Part shown: in pieces, positions 1 through 7,655 of the stretch | Position numbering within the stretch: the first letter of the stretch is position 1 | Layout: every line of letters starts with the position of its first letter | Assembly: GCA_934565655.1 (NCBI GenBank) | Contig: CAKTIE010000016.1 | Span: 1-39,879 of the forward strand | Direction of reading: 5' to 3' | Origin: an uncultured Oscillospiraceae bacterium | Lineage (GTDB): Bacteria; Bacillota; Clostridia; Oscillospirales; Oscillospiraceae | DNA length: 39,879 nucleotides | The notes under the pieces: generated by a model | Database searches by the model: none | Seen by the model: the letters and a program-made list of their open reading frames with translations, nothing else | What the model was told of the DNA's origin: nothing | Translations under genes and position numbers: made by a program

Positions 1-46
1 TTTCGATTGCACACTTGCATAAAAGCTTGACATCTTGTTCGGTCAT
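1..46 (-). CDS. 5' end of an unidentified gene (partial)
   Basis: The complement carries ATG at 46-44, preceded by AAGGAG at 58-53 with good spacing. The frame stays open to the window edge and begins MTEQDVKLLCKCAIE. Only 15 residues are visible, so no family can be named. A convincing promoter lies about 70 bases upstream on the same strand, which supports a real gene start rather than a chance ATG. Confidence 0.6.
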   Translation of the reverse strand, partial: MTEQDVKLLCKCAIE

Positions 47-117
47 ATTCCTCTCCTTATCGTCCATTTGCTTTTCAACCGTTTCACGTCTGCTAGCAGC
101 TTATCTATCCTATTTTT

Positions 118-146
118 AGTATACCGCATCCGCCCCCATCTTTCAA
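118..146 (-). promoter_or_regulatory. Sigma-A promoter for the leftward partial gene
   Basis: Read on the minus strand this is TTGAAA (146-141), a 17-base spacer and TATACT (123-118). It lies upstream of the ATG at 46 and leaves a leader of about 65 bases. Confidence 0.65.
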
Positions 147-172
147 CCACCCACCCCGCGCACGCCCCCTCG

Positions 173-230
173 AATTTGACCTCTCCCGCGCCTGAAACAC
201 CCGTCAAACACCCCATCTACAGGTCAAATT
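173..230. repeat. 9-bp perfect inverted repeat with a 40-bp spacer
   Basis: AATTTGACC at 173-181 is repeated in inverse as GGTCAAATT at 222-230. The right arm ends exactly where the deacetylase-like coding remnant begins. A partial third copy (GTCAAA) lies at about 213-218. It may be a regulator site for the leftward promoter or a scar of the event that removed the front of the neighbouring gene; the sequence alone does not decide. Confidence 0.5.
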
Positions 231-551
231 TTCCACTGATGCGCATCGCCACAAAACCAGCAAGCCCTTGCTCCGCAACGGCTTCAAGTCATTGCCGATA
301 GGGATTCCCTGGACTGGAAGGACTACGACGCCGACACCATCTATCAGCGGGTGACGTCCAAGGTGCAGCCGGGCAGCATCGTGCTGTTCCATAACGCGGC
401 GCTGCACACGCCGGAGGCGCTGCCCCGTATTCTGGAGTATCTCATCAACGACGGCTACACCGTGGTGCCCATCAGCCAGCTGATCCTGACGGGGGACTAC
501 ACCATCGACCACACGGGCCGGCAGTTCCCGGCGGAGACGGGCGGCAGCTGA
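231..551 (+). pseudogene. Truncated polysaccharide deacetylase (NodB/CE4-like) C-terminal remnant
   Basis: The frame ending at 551 encodes a tail typical of CE4 polysaccharide deacetylases of the spore/peptidoglycan type: DSLDWKDY, then PGSIVLFHN, then a helix with ALPRILEYL and a final GYTVVPISQLI. The metal-binding NodB core is missing. Upstream, the family-like stretch RNGFK (about 273-287) is in a different frame from the DSLDWK part, with a break near 287-291, so at least one indel has occurred in addition to the loss of the front. No start codon with a ribosome site precedes it. The first ATG in the final frame region, at 351, would give 66 residues. It is best read as a decayed gene end, although a misassembly cannot be excluded. 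Confidence 0.7.
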
Positions 552-555
552 ACAG

Positions 556-589
556 AAAAAGAGACGCTTGCGCCGGGCGTCTCTTTTTT
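556..589 (+). terminator. Rho-independent terminator after the deacetylase remnant
   Basis: The stem is AAAAGAGACGC paired with GCGTCTCTTTT, with loop 568-576, ending in a run of six T (584-589). It starts five bases after the stop codon at 551, as expected for the original gene's own terminator. Confidence 0.85.
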
Positions 590-591
590 GC

Positions 592-621
592 TTGCGCCGC
601 GGTCCGGCGGGGTGCTATACT
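592..621 (+). promoter_or_regulatory. Promoter for the U32-like gene
   Basis: TATACT at 616-621 is preceded by TG at 613-614, making an extended -10. A weak -35 (TTGCGC, 592-597) sits 18 bases upstream. It follows directly after the preceding terminator. Confidence 0.55.
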
Positions 622-625
622 GGTA

Positions 626-645
626 GCGGAAGGAGCTGTTTCCGC
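626..645 (+). promoter_or_regulatory. Hairpin overlapping the ribosome binding site of the U32-like gene
   Basis: GCGGAA (626-631) pairs with TTCCGC (640-645) around the loop GGAGCTGT. The AAGGAG Shine-Dalgarno is partly in the stem and partly in the loop, and the ATG is at 647. The fold could lower or regulate translation. The stem is only six base pairs. Confidence 0.4.
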
Positions 646-646
646 C

Positions 647-1558
647 ATGAACAACACAAGTCCCCGCACCGCTTACTATCATCTTCCCGGCCTGTTTGAG
701 TTTTACGAGCTGTACCGGGTGTTTCTGCCGCTGTTCCGCGCCCACAGGGAGTACTTCTACGACTGGTGCGCCATCGGCTCGCTGTACGGTGCGCCGGAGG
801 ACTGCCTCTGGGGCGGCGGCCGCGTGGGCGCGGGCGACCATGACCCGCGGGAGGTGCTGGCCCTGACGCGGGAATACGGCATTTCGGCCCGGCTGACCTT
901 CAGCAATTCTCTGCTGCGCCGGGAGCATCTCTCCGACCCGAAATGCAATGCCCTGTGCCGCCTGTTCGCGGAGAGCCGGAGCCCTCAAAACGGCGTGATC
1001 GTCCATTCGGAGCTGCTGCTGGACTATTTGAAAAGGACGTATCCCCAGCTTTACTTCGTCTCCTCCACCACGAAGGTGCTGACGGATTTTTCCGATCTCC
1101 GCCGGGAGCTTGCGCGGGAGGACTTCCGCTATGTGGTGCCGGATTTCCGGCTAAATAAGGTCTTTGACAAGCTGGACACCTTAACACAGCCGCAGAAGGC
1201 GAAAGTGGAATTCCTGTGCAACGAGTGCTGCTCCTTCGGCTGTAAGGACAGACGCGCCTGCTATGAGGCGGTCAGCCGGAAGAATCTGGGGATCAGCGGC
1301 CCGGAGCACCGCTGTACCGCGCCCGACGCCGCAGGCGGCTACCGCTTTTCCAGAGCCATGGAAAACCCCGGCTTCATCGGCGTGGAGGATATCCGGACGC
1401 GCTATCTGCCCATGGGCTTTTCCCATTTCAAGATCGAGGGGCGGGGCCTGGGCAGCGCGCTGATTCTGGAGTTTCTGCTGTACTACATGACAAAGCCGGA
1501 GCATCAGCTGCAGGTGCGTGAGGCCATCTATCTGGACAATATGCTGGATCTGTTCTGA
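647..1558 (+). CDS. Uncharacterised protein, possibly peptidase U32-like
   Basis: The protein has 303 residues, with no signal peptide or membrane segment. Two features recall the U32 peptidase-like (UbiU/YhbU) barrel family: a cysteine cluster (C191, C194, C195, C199, C205, with C223 further on) that could hold an Fe-S cluster, and a late GFSHFKIEGR segment (257-266) like the IEGR motif of that family. The protein is shorter and otherwise divergent, so the assignment is an inference. AAGGAG lies 11 bases before the ATG. The Vat-like acetyltransferase follows after 48 bases with no terminator between, so the two are probably cotranscribed. The substrate is unknown. Confidence 0.6.
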   Translation: MNNTSPRTAYYHLPGLFEFYELYRVFLPLFRAHREYFYDWCAIGSLYGAPEDCLWGGGRVGAGDHDPREVLALTREYGISARLTFSNSLLRREHLSDPKCNALCRLFAESRSPQNGVIVHSELLLDYLKRTYPQLYFVSSTTKVLTDFSDLRRELAREDFRYVVPDFRLNKVFDKLDTLTQPQKAKVEFLCNECCSFGCKDRRACYEAVSRKNLGISGPEHRCTAPDAAGGYRFSRAMENPGFIGVEDIRTRYLPMGFSHFKIEGRGLGSALILEFLLYYMTKPEHQLQVREAIYLDNMLDLF

Positions 1559-1606
1559 GGAACAGCGGCGAGATACCGAAGAAGAACATACAGGGAGGAC
1601 AGAACC

Positions 1607-2242
1607 ATGACAGGACCGGACCCCAACCGCATTTACCCCAACGAAAACATCAGACAGGTCGTCTATATCAAGAATGTCATCACACGGCCCAACATCATCG
1701 TGGGAGACTACACCTACTACGATGATGTGGACGGCGCGGAGCGGTTTGAGGAGCATGTGACCCACCACTATGAGTTTCTGGGGGACAAGCTGATCATCGG
1801 AAAGTTCTGCGCCATCGCCAGAGGGATCGAGTTTGTGATGAACGGCGCCAATCACCGGATGAACAGCGTTACCACCTATCCCTTCAACATCATGGGCGGG
1901 GGATGGGAGCGGTTTGCCCCGGCGCTGGAGGAGCTGCCGCTGAAGGGCGACACGGTGGTGGGAAACGACGTTTGGATCGGGCAGAACGTCACCGTAATGC
2001 CGGGCGTCCACATCGGTGACGGCGCCATTATTGCCGCCAACTCGGTGGTGACGAAGGACGTTCCGGCCTACTGCGTGGCGGGCGGCAATCCCTGCCGGGT
2101 GATCCGGCCCCGCTTTGATGAGGAGCTGACGGAGTATCTGCTGGCGCTGAGATGGTGGGACTGGGAGCCGGAGAAGATCTTCCGCAATATGGATGCGCTG
2201 TGCAGCGGCGATCTGACGCGGATCCGGCACATTGCGGACTGA
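1607..2242 (+). CDS. Vat-family O-acetyltransferase (streptogramin A / xenobiotic acetyltransferase)
   Basis: The 211-residue protein folds as a left-handed beta-helix of hexapeptide repeats. It follows the order of virginiamycin acetyltransferases closely: IGKFCAI at 64-70, NGANHRM at 79-85 with the presumed catalytic His83, YPFN, then GDTVVGNDVWIG and MPGVHIGDGAIIAANSVV, AGGNPCRVI, and the C-terminal WWDW helix. Vat enzymes transfer acetyl from acetyl-CoA to group A streptogramins in the cytoplasm. By recall, resemblance to VatD runs over nearly the whole length. Whether this chromosomal copy confers resistance or acts on another small molecule cannot be told. GGGAGG precedes the ATG. No mobile element adjoins it. 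Confidence 0.85.
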   Translation: MTGPDPNRIYPNENIRQVVYIKNVITRPNIIVGDYTYYDDVDGAERFEEHVTHHYEFLGDKLIIGKFCAIARGIEFVMNGANHRMNSVTTYPFNIMGGGWERFAPALEELPLKGDTVVGNDVWIGQNVTVMPGVHIGDGAIIAANSVVTKDVPAYCVAGGNPCRVIRPRFDEELTEYLLALRWWDWEPEKIFRNMDALCSGDLTRIRHIAD

Positions 2243-2265
2243 CGCGGGGATCGCCATCCCGCATC

Positions 2266-2294
2266 TTGACAGCGAAAAAACATGCGGCTATAAT
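2266..2294 (+). promoter_or_regulatory. Perfect consensus sigma-A promoter
   Basis: TTGACA (2266-2271), a 17-base spacer and TATAAT (2289-2294) match the consensus at every position. It drives the methyltransferase-esterase pair with a leader of about 88 bases. So strong a promoter suggests control by a repressor or by the leader structure. Confidence 0.9.
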
Positions 2295-2301
2295 GAGGGC
2301 A

Positions 2302-2337
2302 TCACACAGGAAGCTGCAGGGGCAGCTTTTTGTGTGA
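2302..2337 (+). promoter_or_regulatory. Leader hairpin at the 5' end of the transcript
   Basis: TCACACAGGAAGCTGC (2302-2317) pairs with 2322-2337 over 16 base pairs, two of them G-U, with a four-base loop. It would sit at the very start of the RNA, about seven bases after the -10 box. No T run follows, so it is not a normal terminator. Transcript stabilisation or a regulatory role are both possible. Confidence 0.55.
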
Positions 2338-2340
2338 CCG

Positions 2341-2362
2341 CCGGTTAGTTGACGCTAACTGG
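2341..2362 (+). promoter_or_regulatory. 22-bp imperfect palindrome, candidate operator
   Basis: The arms are CCGGTTAG and CTAACTGG (one mismatch) around the centre TTGACG. The GTTAG-N6-CTAAC core resembles binding sites of DtxR/MntR-type metal repressors, but the resemblance is from memory. It lies between the leader hairpin and the ribosome site at about 2377-2382. Confidence 0.4.
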
Positions 2363-2388
2363 AAATAGAAATCAGAAGGAGGGCGCAT

Positions 2389-2994
2389 ATGTCATTCTTT
2401 GAAAATACCCGCAAGCCCACCGGACGCGGCGGCCGGGTGATGGTGGCCATGATGAACCTGTGCCACCGGCCGCTGGCACGGTGGGGACTTTCCCACCTGC
2501 GCATTGCCCCGGACGCGGCGGTGCTGGACTGCGGCTGCGGCGGCGGAGCCAACATCAGGACGCTGCTGAAAAAGTGCCCCGGCGGCGTGGTGAAGGGCAT
2601 CGACTATTCACCCGTCAGCGTGGAAAAGGCGCGGGAGGTCAACCGGCAGGCCATCCGGGAGGGCCGCTGCGCGGTCATGCAGGGCAGCGTTGCCGACATG
2701 CTCTTTGCCGACGGTTGGTTCGACGTGGCCACGGCCTTTGAGACGGTCTATTTTTGGCCCGATCTGCCCCGGTGCTTCCGTGAGGTGTTCCGCGTGCTGA
2801 AAAGCGGCGGCACATTCCTCATCTGCAACGAATGCAGCGACCCGGTAAAGGACAGCAAGTGGCCGGAGCTCATCAACGGCATGACCGTCTATGGGGACAC
2901 CCAGCTGAAGGACGCTCTGGAGCAGGCCGGGTTCCGGGACGTTCAGACCCGAAGGAACAGAATGGGCTGGCTCTGCGTCACGGCGCGGAAGTAA
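2389..2994 (+). CDS. Class I SAM-dependent methyltransferase
   Basis: This is a 201-residue cytoplasmic protein with a single Rossmann-type methyltransferase domain. The SAM-binding glycine loop DCGCGGGANI is at 47-56, the acidic end of strand 2 is at KGIDYSP, and the post-III segment reads FRVLKSGGTFLICNE. The substrate is unknown. AAGGAGG lies six bases before the ATG. The alpha/beta hydrolase follows after 15 bases, so the two form an operon under the consensus promoter at 2266. It is not closely related to the two paralogous methyltransferases around the ABC importer further on, because it lacks their RNLTW and RPQWDM segments. Confidence 0.8.
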   Translation: MSFFENTRKPTGRGGRVMVAMMNLCHRPLARWGLSHLRIAPDAAVLDCGCGGGANIRTLLKKCPGGVVKGIDYSPVSVEKAREVNRQAIREGRCAVMQGSVADMLFADGWFDVATAFETVYFWPDLPRCFREVFRVLKSGGTFLICNECSDPVKDSKWPELINGMTVYGDTQLKDALEQAGFRDVQTRRNRMGWLCVTARK

Positions 2995-3009
2995 AGGGGG
3001 GACAATACC

Positions 3010-3915
3010 ATGAGCATGGGCGCTTCGTTGCTGCGTGCCGCCTATCGGGTCTCCGGCGCGAAAAAGGCGTTTGCTCTGCCGGAGGAGGCGCTGCTGAGGG
3101 CCATCGAAAGGACCAACCGGGGCCGGGGGTTCTTTCTGCCCACGGATCACAAGGCATATTACGAGAAGAAGATGATCAACGGCTTCCCGTGCCTTATAGT
3201 CCGGGCGGCCAGGGAACCGGCCCGGCGGGCCATTCTGTTCTTCTTCGGCGGCGGTATGGTCATCGGCCCGGACAAGGGCGACGCCGCCGTGCTGCGGAAG
3301 CTGTGCTATGGGACGGGCTGCGACGTCTGGTTCCCCGTCTATCCCCTCTGCACCGAGCACTGCATCACCGTCAGCTACGACATGGCCTTTGCGTGCTACC
3401 GGCAGATGGTGGCCCTTTACGGCGGCGGGAACGTCAGCACCTGCGGATTTTCCTCCGGCGGCGCGCTGGCGCTGGGCATGGCCGCCCATAATAACGCGCT
3501 GGGCGCGCCGCTGCCCCAGCCGCAGCATATTGTGGCCGTCTCTCCCGGCGAGGTGCCGTGGAACGACGGGGAGCGCGCACGGATGCAGGCCCTGAACCCC
3601 CGTGATGTGGCCATCGACTACGCCTTCATGGCGAAGGGGGAGAAGCTCATGCGCCACGGACAGGACAACGTGCCGGCGTATATGCTCTCGCCCTCCCGCG
3701 GCGACTATTCCGGCGTGGGGGATATCCATTTCTATTACAGCACGGACGAGGTGCTCTACGGCGCGTGGCCGGAGTTTGAGACCGCCTGCCGTCAGGCGGA
3801 CGTTCCCTATACGGTCACCACCCGGCCCGGTATGGTACACTGCTACTGCATGCTGCCGTACTATAAGGAGGCCAGAGAGGACTTCGCCAAAGTCGTAGAG
3901 CAGCTGAAGAAATAA
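3010..3915 (+). CDS. Alpha/beta hydrolase, HSL/acetyl-esterase-like
   Basis: This 301-residue enzyme has no signal peptide. The oxyanion segment FFFGGGM (77-83) stands where the hormone-sensitive-lipase family normally has HGGG, so the usual His is Phe. The nucleophile motif GFSSG (146-150) gives Ser148. A later STDE and a C-terminal GMVHCY supply likely acid and His members of the triad. It should hydrolyse a small ester or amide in the cytoplasm; the substrate is not known. It is translated from GGGGGG eight bases before the ATG and is the last gene of its operon, ended by a strong hairpin. Confidence 0.75.
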   Translation: MSMGASLLRAAYRVSGAKKAFALPEEALLRAIERTNRGRGFFLPTDHKAYYEKKMINGFPCLIVRAAREPARRAILFFFGGGMVIGPDKGDAAVLRKLCYGTGCDVWFPVYPLCTEHCITVSYDMAFACYRQMVALYGGGNVSTCGFSSGGALALGMAAHNNALGAPLPQPQHIVAVSPGEVPWNDGERARMQALNPRDVAIDYAFMAKGEKLMRHGQDNVPAYMLSPSRGDYSGVGDIHFYYSTDEVLYGAWPEFETACRQADVPYTVTTRPGMVHCYCMLPYYKEAREDFAKVVEQLKK

Positions 3916-3926
3916 CGGAACGCGGA

Positions 3927-3961
3927 AAAGGCCGCGCCCACCACCGGTGGGCGCGGCCTTT
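3927..3961. terminator. Strong bidirectional terminator between convergent genes
   Basis: Arms 3927-3942 and 3946-3961 pair perfectly over 16 bases (AAAGGCCGCGCCCACC and its complement) with a three-base loop. It lies between the plus-strand esterase stop (3915) and the minus-strand collagen-like gene end (3963), so it can serve both. Confidence 0.85.
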
Positions 3962-3962
3962 C

Positions 3963-4574
3963 TTATGCGATGGGAACCTCGTAGCTTACGTCGTATTCGC
4001 TCCACTGGATGCGGACGGAGACCCGTGCGCCGCCTGCGGAGAGGAAGGAGTGTATTTCGCACAGCGACCAGAGCTTTGTGGCCGGGTTCTGCTGACGGAT
4101 CTGCATGCTGTGGGACTCCTGCGAATTGGTGTAGACGATATCGTCCAGCACGACGCGGCCCGAAACGGTGGAGCCGTTCAGCGTCAGCGTTTCCACGGTG
4201 CTGCCGTTATAGATGGATGTCCGGCGCACGTCGACCAGAACGCTTGCGGCGCTGTCATTGGGGGCGATGGTGATGCGCAGCGCGGTGGAGGAGGTACACT
4301 GATACGTCAGCACCAGATCCTTCAGCGGCATCACCAGCGCGCTGCCCACGGCGGACAGGTCGGCGTGATATTCCGTGAAGGGTGCGAACAGGTTGGGGGT
4401 GGTCAGCTCCTGCTGGCTGGTCTGGAAGTGCAGCCGGTAGCTGAGAGGCGTATCCTCCGCCACGGTGATGGCCGGTGTCTCGCCGATATCGCCCTTGGGG
4501 CCCTGGATGCCCTGCTCGCCCTTTTCACCGGTGTCGCCCTTCTCACCCTGCGGGCCCGGAATCCCCTGCTCGCC
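3963..4574 (-). pseudogene. Distal part of the collagen-like gene, beyond the amber codon
   Basis: The frame continues without shift past TAG (4577-4575). It first encodes eleven more Gly-X-Y triplets (GEQ GIP GPQ ... GDI GET), then a 170-residue globular C-terminal region beginning [14 protein letters not shown] and ending SYEVPIA. In exosporium and surface collagen-like proteins such a domain trimerises the triple helix and forms the exposed tip. The only internal ATG with this frame open gives 4463-3963 (166 residues) and has no evident ribosome site, so the domain is probably made only if TAG is read through or if the base is an error. The original product would have been 364 to 366 residues. 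Confidence 0.75.
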
Positions 4575-5057
4575 CTACGGCCCCGGACAGCCCCGGTCGC
4601 CCTGCACGCCCTGCGGGCCGATCTCGCCCTGGATACCCTGTTCACCGATGGGGCCCTGCTCTCCCGCGGGGCCGCGCTCCCCCTGCTCGCCCCGCTCCCC
4701 TCTGGGGCCCATAGGGCCCTGCGGGCCGGGGTCACCCTTGGGACCGGCAGGGCCGCGGTCGCCCTTTGGCCCGATGGGGCCGGGATCGCCCCGGACGCCC
4801 TGAAGCCCGATGCTGCCGGGGTCACCCTTGGGGCCGGTGTCACCCCGTACACCCTGCGGCCCGCGCGGCCCCATAGGCCCCACGGCACCACGGGGGCCGG
4901 CCGGGCCGGGACAGCCCTGCTCGCCCCGGACGCCCTGTTCACCCCGCGGGCCCTCCGGTCCCATTGGCCCCATGGGGCCCTGAATGGTCACATATGATCC
5001 GCAGGCATCCTGTGGATGACAGCCGTTTCCCCGGTATGTGCCGTTGCTGTAATTCAT
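4575..5057 (-). CDS. Collagen-like Gly-X-Y repeat protein, cut short by an amber codon
   Basis: After a 26-residue head with two Cys (CHPQDAC), the frame encodes an unbroken run of 45 Gly-X-Y triplets, rich in Pro, Glu, Arg and Lys, then TAG at 4577-4575. The codon replaces the Y-position residue of GP-Y; CAG (Gln) would fit by one base change. Similar bacterial proteins (BclA-type) lie on spore exosporium or cell surface. There is no classical signal peptide. Two start codons exist, ATG at 5063 and ATG at 5057. AAGGAG at 5070-5065 leaves two bases to the first and eight to the second, so 5057 is chosen. The product as read would be 160 residues of stalk without a trimerising tip. Confidence 0.75.
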   Translation of the reverse strand: MNYSNGTYRGNGCHPQDACGSYVTIQGPMGPMGPEGPRGEQGVRGEQGCPGPAGPRGAVGPMGPRGPQGVRGDTGPKGDPGSIGLQGVRGDPGPIGPKGDRGPAGPKGDPGPQGPMGPRGERGEQGERGPAGEQGPIGEQGIQGEIGPQGVQGDRGCPGP

Positions 5058-5228
5058 CGTCATCTCTCCTTACCGCAGATCGTTACGCCATTCTATGCCG
5101 GAGAGGGGAAAAGGGTGATAAGCGCGGAAGGAGGTCTCCGCAGGAGCCGGGGCTTCCGCCGTGCCGACACCGCAACCACAGGCAAAAAGCTGCATTTCCA
5201 GTTCTTCCTATCGCCGGAGAAAGCGGGT

Positions 5229-5234
5229 ATAATC
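5229..5234 (+). promoter_or_regulatory. -10 box upstream of chbP
   Basis: TATAAT lies 27 bases before the chbP ATG and 15 before its ribosome site. The -35 region (about 5205-5211, TTCCTAT) matches the consensus poorly, which would suit activation by a regulator. No clear promoter was found for the leftward collagen-like gene in 5064-5200. Confidence 0.45.
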
Positions 5235-5260
5235 AGAATGAATCATAGGGAGGTGCCGCC

Positions 5261-7654
5261 ATGCAATACGGCCATTTTGACAACGAAAAACGGGAATATG
5301 TGATCGACCGGGTGGATGTCCCGGTATCGTGGACCAACTACATCGGGCAAAAGGACATGTACGGCGTGTTCAACCACACGGCGGGCGGCTATCTGCTGTG
5401 CGGCTCGTCGGAATATCACCGCATCACCCGGTTCCGCCCCAACGGCGTACCCATGGACGGCCCCGGCCACTATGTGTACGTCCGGGACGATGACACCGGC
5501 GACTACTGGACCATCTCGTGGCAGCCGGTGGGCCGGGATGTGACGGAATACACCTGCCGCCACGGCCTGGGCTATGTGCGCTATGAGAGCGATCACGGCG
5601 CGATCCACGCCAGCCAGACGCTGTTCGTGGCCATGGACGATCCTGTGGAGCTGTGGGACGTGGCGCTGCGGAACGACAGCGGCCGCACCCGGCATCTGTC
5701 GGTGTTCTCCTATGCCGAGTTCAGCTTCCACCATGTGGATATGGACAACCGGAACTTCCAGATGAGCCTGTACGCCGCCGGGAGCCGGTACAAGGACGGC
5801 ATCATCGAATACGAGCTGCACTATGAGGACAGGGGCTACCAGTTCTTTACCGCCGATTTTGCCCCCGACGGCTTCGACTGCCTGCGGGACAGCTTTATCG
5901 GCCCCTACCGCACGGAGCGCGATCCCATCGCCGTGGAGCGGGGACAGTGCGGCGGCTCCTTTGAAAACGGCGGCAACCACTGCGCCGTGCTGCATAAGTC
6001 CCTGACGCTGGCGGCGGGGGAGGAGGTCAAGCTCCTCTGCCTGCTGGGCGAGGGCGGCTTTGAAAACGCCGCCGCCATGCGGGCGAAATACACCCGGCAG
6101 CGGGCGGAGGAGGACTTCCGCCGTCTGGCGGCCTTCTGGGATGAAAAGCTCAGCGCCCTGCAGGTGGAGACCCCCAACGAGGGCATGAACACCGAGCTGA
6201 ACATCTGGAACCTCTATCAGAGCGAGATCAACGTCATGTTCTCCCGGTTCACCTCTTTTATCGAGGTGGGCGGCCGTGTGGGCCTCGGCTACCGGGACAC
6301 GGCGCAGGACGCCATGACCATTCCCCACTCCAACCCCGCCAAGTGCCGCGGCCGCATCGTGGAGCTGCTGCGGGCCCTGACCAACGAGGGCTATGGCCTG
6401 CACCTGTTTGAGCCCCGGTGGTTCGAGCCGGAGCAGCCCAAGCCTGCTTTCAAGTCGCCCACGGTGATCCCCACGCCGGACAAAAGCCAGATCGTCCACG
6501 GGCTGAAGGACGCCTGCGCCGACGATGCCCTGTGGCTGGTCAGCGCGGTGGTGCAGTATATCCGGGAGACCGGGGACTTTGCCTTTGCCGACGAGACCGT
6601 CACCTACGCCGACGGCGGCGCAGGTACAGTATATGAGCATTTGCAGCGGATCCTGGATTTCTCCGCCCGTCAGGTGGGGCAGAACGGGATCTGCAAGGGC
6701 CTGCGGGCCGACTGGAACGACTGCCTGAATCTGGGCGGCGGCGAGAGCGCCATGGTCAGCTTCCTGCACCACTGGGCGCTGGGCAATTTCACGGCGCTGG
6801 CCCGGCGTCTGGGCCGGGACGGGGATGCCGCCCGCTATGAGGCTATGCGGGAGCAGGTGAAGGAGGTCTGCGAGCGGGTCCTGTGGGACGGCAAATGGTA
6901 TATCCGCGGCATCACCGCCGACAACCGGCGGATCGGTACCCGGACCGACGAGCAGGGCCGCGTCCACATGGAGAGCAACACCTGGGCGGTGCTGTCCGGC
7001 GTGGCGGGACAGCAGCGGGGCGAAAGCGCCATGGACAGCGTGGACGAGTATCTCTATACCCCCTATGGCCTGCTGCTGAACGCGCCCAGCTATACGACCA
7101 TCGACGACGGCATCGGCTTTGTCACCCGCGTCTATCCGGGCCTGAAGGAAAACGGCGCCATCTTCAGCCACCCCAACCCCTGGGCATGGTGCGCCGAGGC
7201 CATGCTGGGCCGCGGCAGCCGCGCCATGAAGTTCTATAACGCCCTGTGTCCCGCCCTGCAGAACGACCGGATCGAGGTGCGGCAGTCGGAGCCCTACGCC
7301 TATTGCCAGTTTGTGGTGGGCCGGGATCATACCGCCTTCGGCCGGGCGCGGCATCCCTTTATGACCGGCTCCTCCGGCTGGGCCTACTACGCCGCCACCC
7401 AGTATATTCTGGGCATCCGCCCGGACTTCGACAGCCTAACGGTGGATCCCTGCGTCCCGGCGGACTGGCGGGAATTCACTGTTCACCGCCGCTGGCGGGG
7501 CGCTGTGTACCACATCCATGTGACCAATCCCCATGGTGTGGAGAAGGGCGTCGCGTCTCTGACCGTGGACGGCAGGCCGGTGGAGGCGCTGCCGGTGCTG
7601 CCGACGGGGACGGAGTGCCATGTGGAAGCCGTCATGGGCGGAAAGGAGAGCTGA
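5261..7654 (+). CDS. chbP: N,N'-diacetylchitobiose phosphorylase, GH94
   Basis: The 797-residue cytoplasmic enzyme splits GlcNAc-beta-1,4-GlcNAc with phosphate into GlcNAc-1-phosphate and GlcNAc. From the start (YGHFDNEKREYVI, DVPVSWTNYIG) to the end (LTVDPCVPADW) it follows the remembered sequence of Vibrio ChbP, itself about 800 residues, block by block. Diagnostic stretches are RDDDTGDYW, VGGRVGLGYRDTAQDA, GICKGLRADWNDCLNLGGGE with the probable general-acid Asp487, NGAIFSHPNPWAW and GSSGWAYYA. Cellobiose phosphorylases share the fold, but the overall match favours the acetylated substrate, as does nagA and nagB downstream. The mutase gene begins two bases after its stop. The start has GGGAGG five to nine bases upstream. 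Confidence 0.9.
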   Translation: MQYGHFDNEKREYVIDRVDVPVSWTNYIGQKDMYGVFNHTAGGYLLCGSSEYHRITRFRPNGVPMDGPGHYVYVRDDDTGDYWTISWQPVGRDVTEYTCRHGLGYVRYESDHGAIHASQTLFVAMDDPVELWDVALRNDSGRTRHLSVFSYAEFSFHHVDMDNRNFQMSLYAAGSRYKDGIIEYELHYEDRGYQFFTADFAPDGFDCLRDSFIGPYRTERDPIAVERGQCGGSFENGGNHCAVLHKSLTLAAGEEVKLLCLLGEGGFENAAAMRAKYTRQRAEEDFRRLAAFWDEKLSALQVETPNEGMNTELNIWNLYQSEINVMFSRFTSFIEVGGRVGLGYRDTAQDAMTIPHSNPAKCRGRIVELLRALTNEGYGLHLFEPRWFEPEQPKPAFKSPTVIPTPDKSQIVHGLKDACADDALWLVSAVVQYIRETGDFAFADETVTYADGGAGTVYEHLQRILDFSARQVGQNGICKGLRADWNDCLNLGGGESAMVSFLHHWALGNFTALARRLGRDGDAARYEAMREQVKEVCERVLWDGKWYIRGITADNRRIGTRTDEQGRVHMESNTWAVLSGVAGQQRGESAMDSVDEYLYTPYGLLLNAPSYTTIDDGIGFVTRVYPGLKENGAIFSHPNPWAWCAEAMLGRGSRAMKFYNALCPALQNDRIEVRQSEPYAYCQFVVGRDHTAFGRARHPFMTGSSGWAYYAATQYILGIRPDFDSLTVDPCVPADWREFTVHRRWRGAVYHIHVTNPHGVEKGVASLTVDGRPVEALPVLPTGTECHVEAVMGGKES

Positions 7655-7655
7655 T

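Noticed and set aside
4575..4577. Amber codon as a pyrrolysine or other recoding site
   Set aside because: The position is a Gly-X-Y spacer residue, not an active site, and no recoding machinery is visible in the window.
4050..4997. Plus-strand open frames rich in Pro or Ala/Leu opposite the collagen-like gene
   Set aside because: They mirror the Gly-X-Y codons of the minus-strand gene and have no ribosome site of their own.
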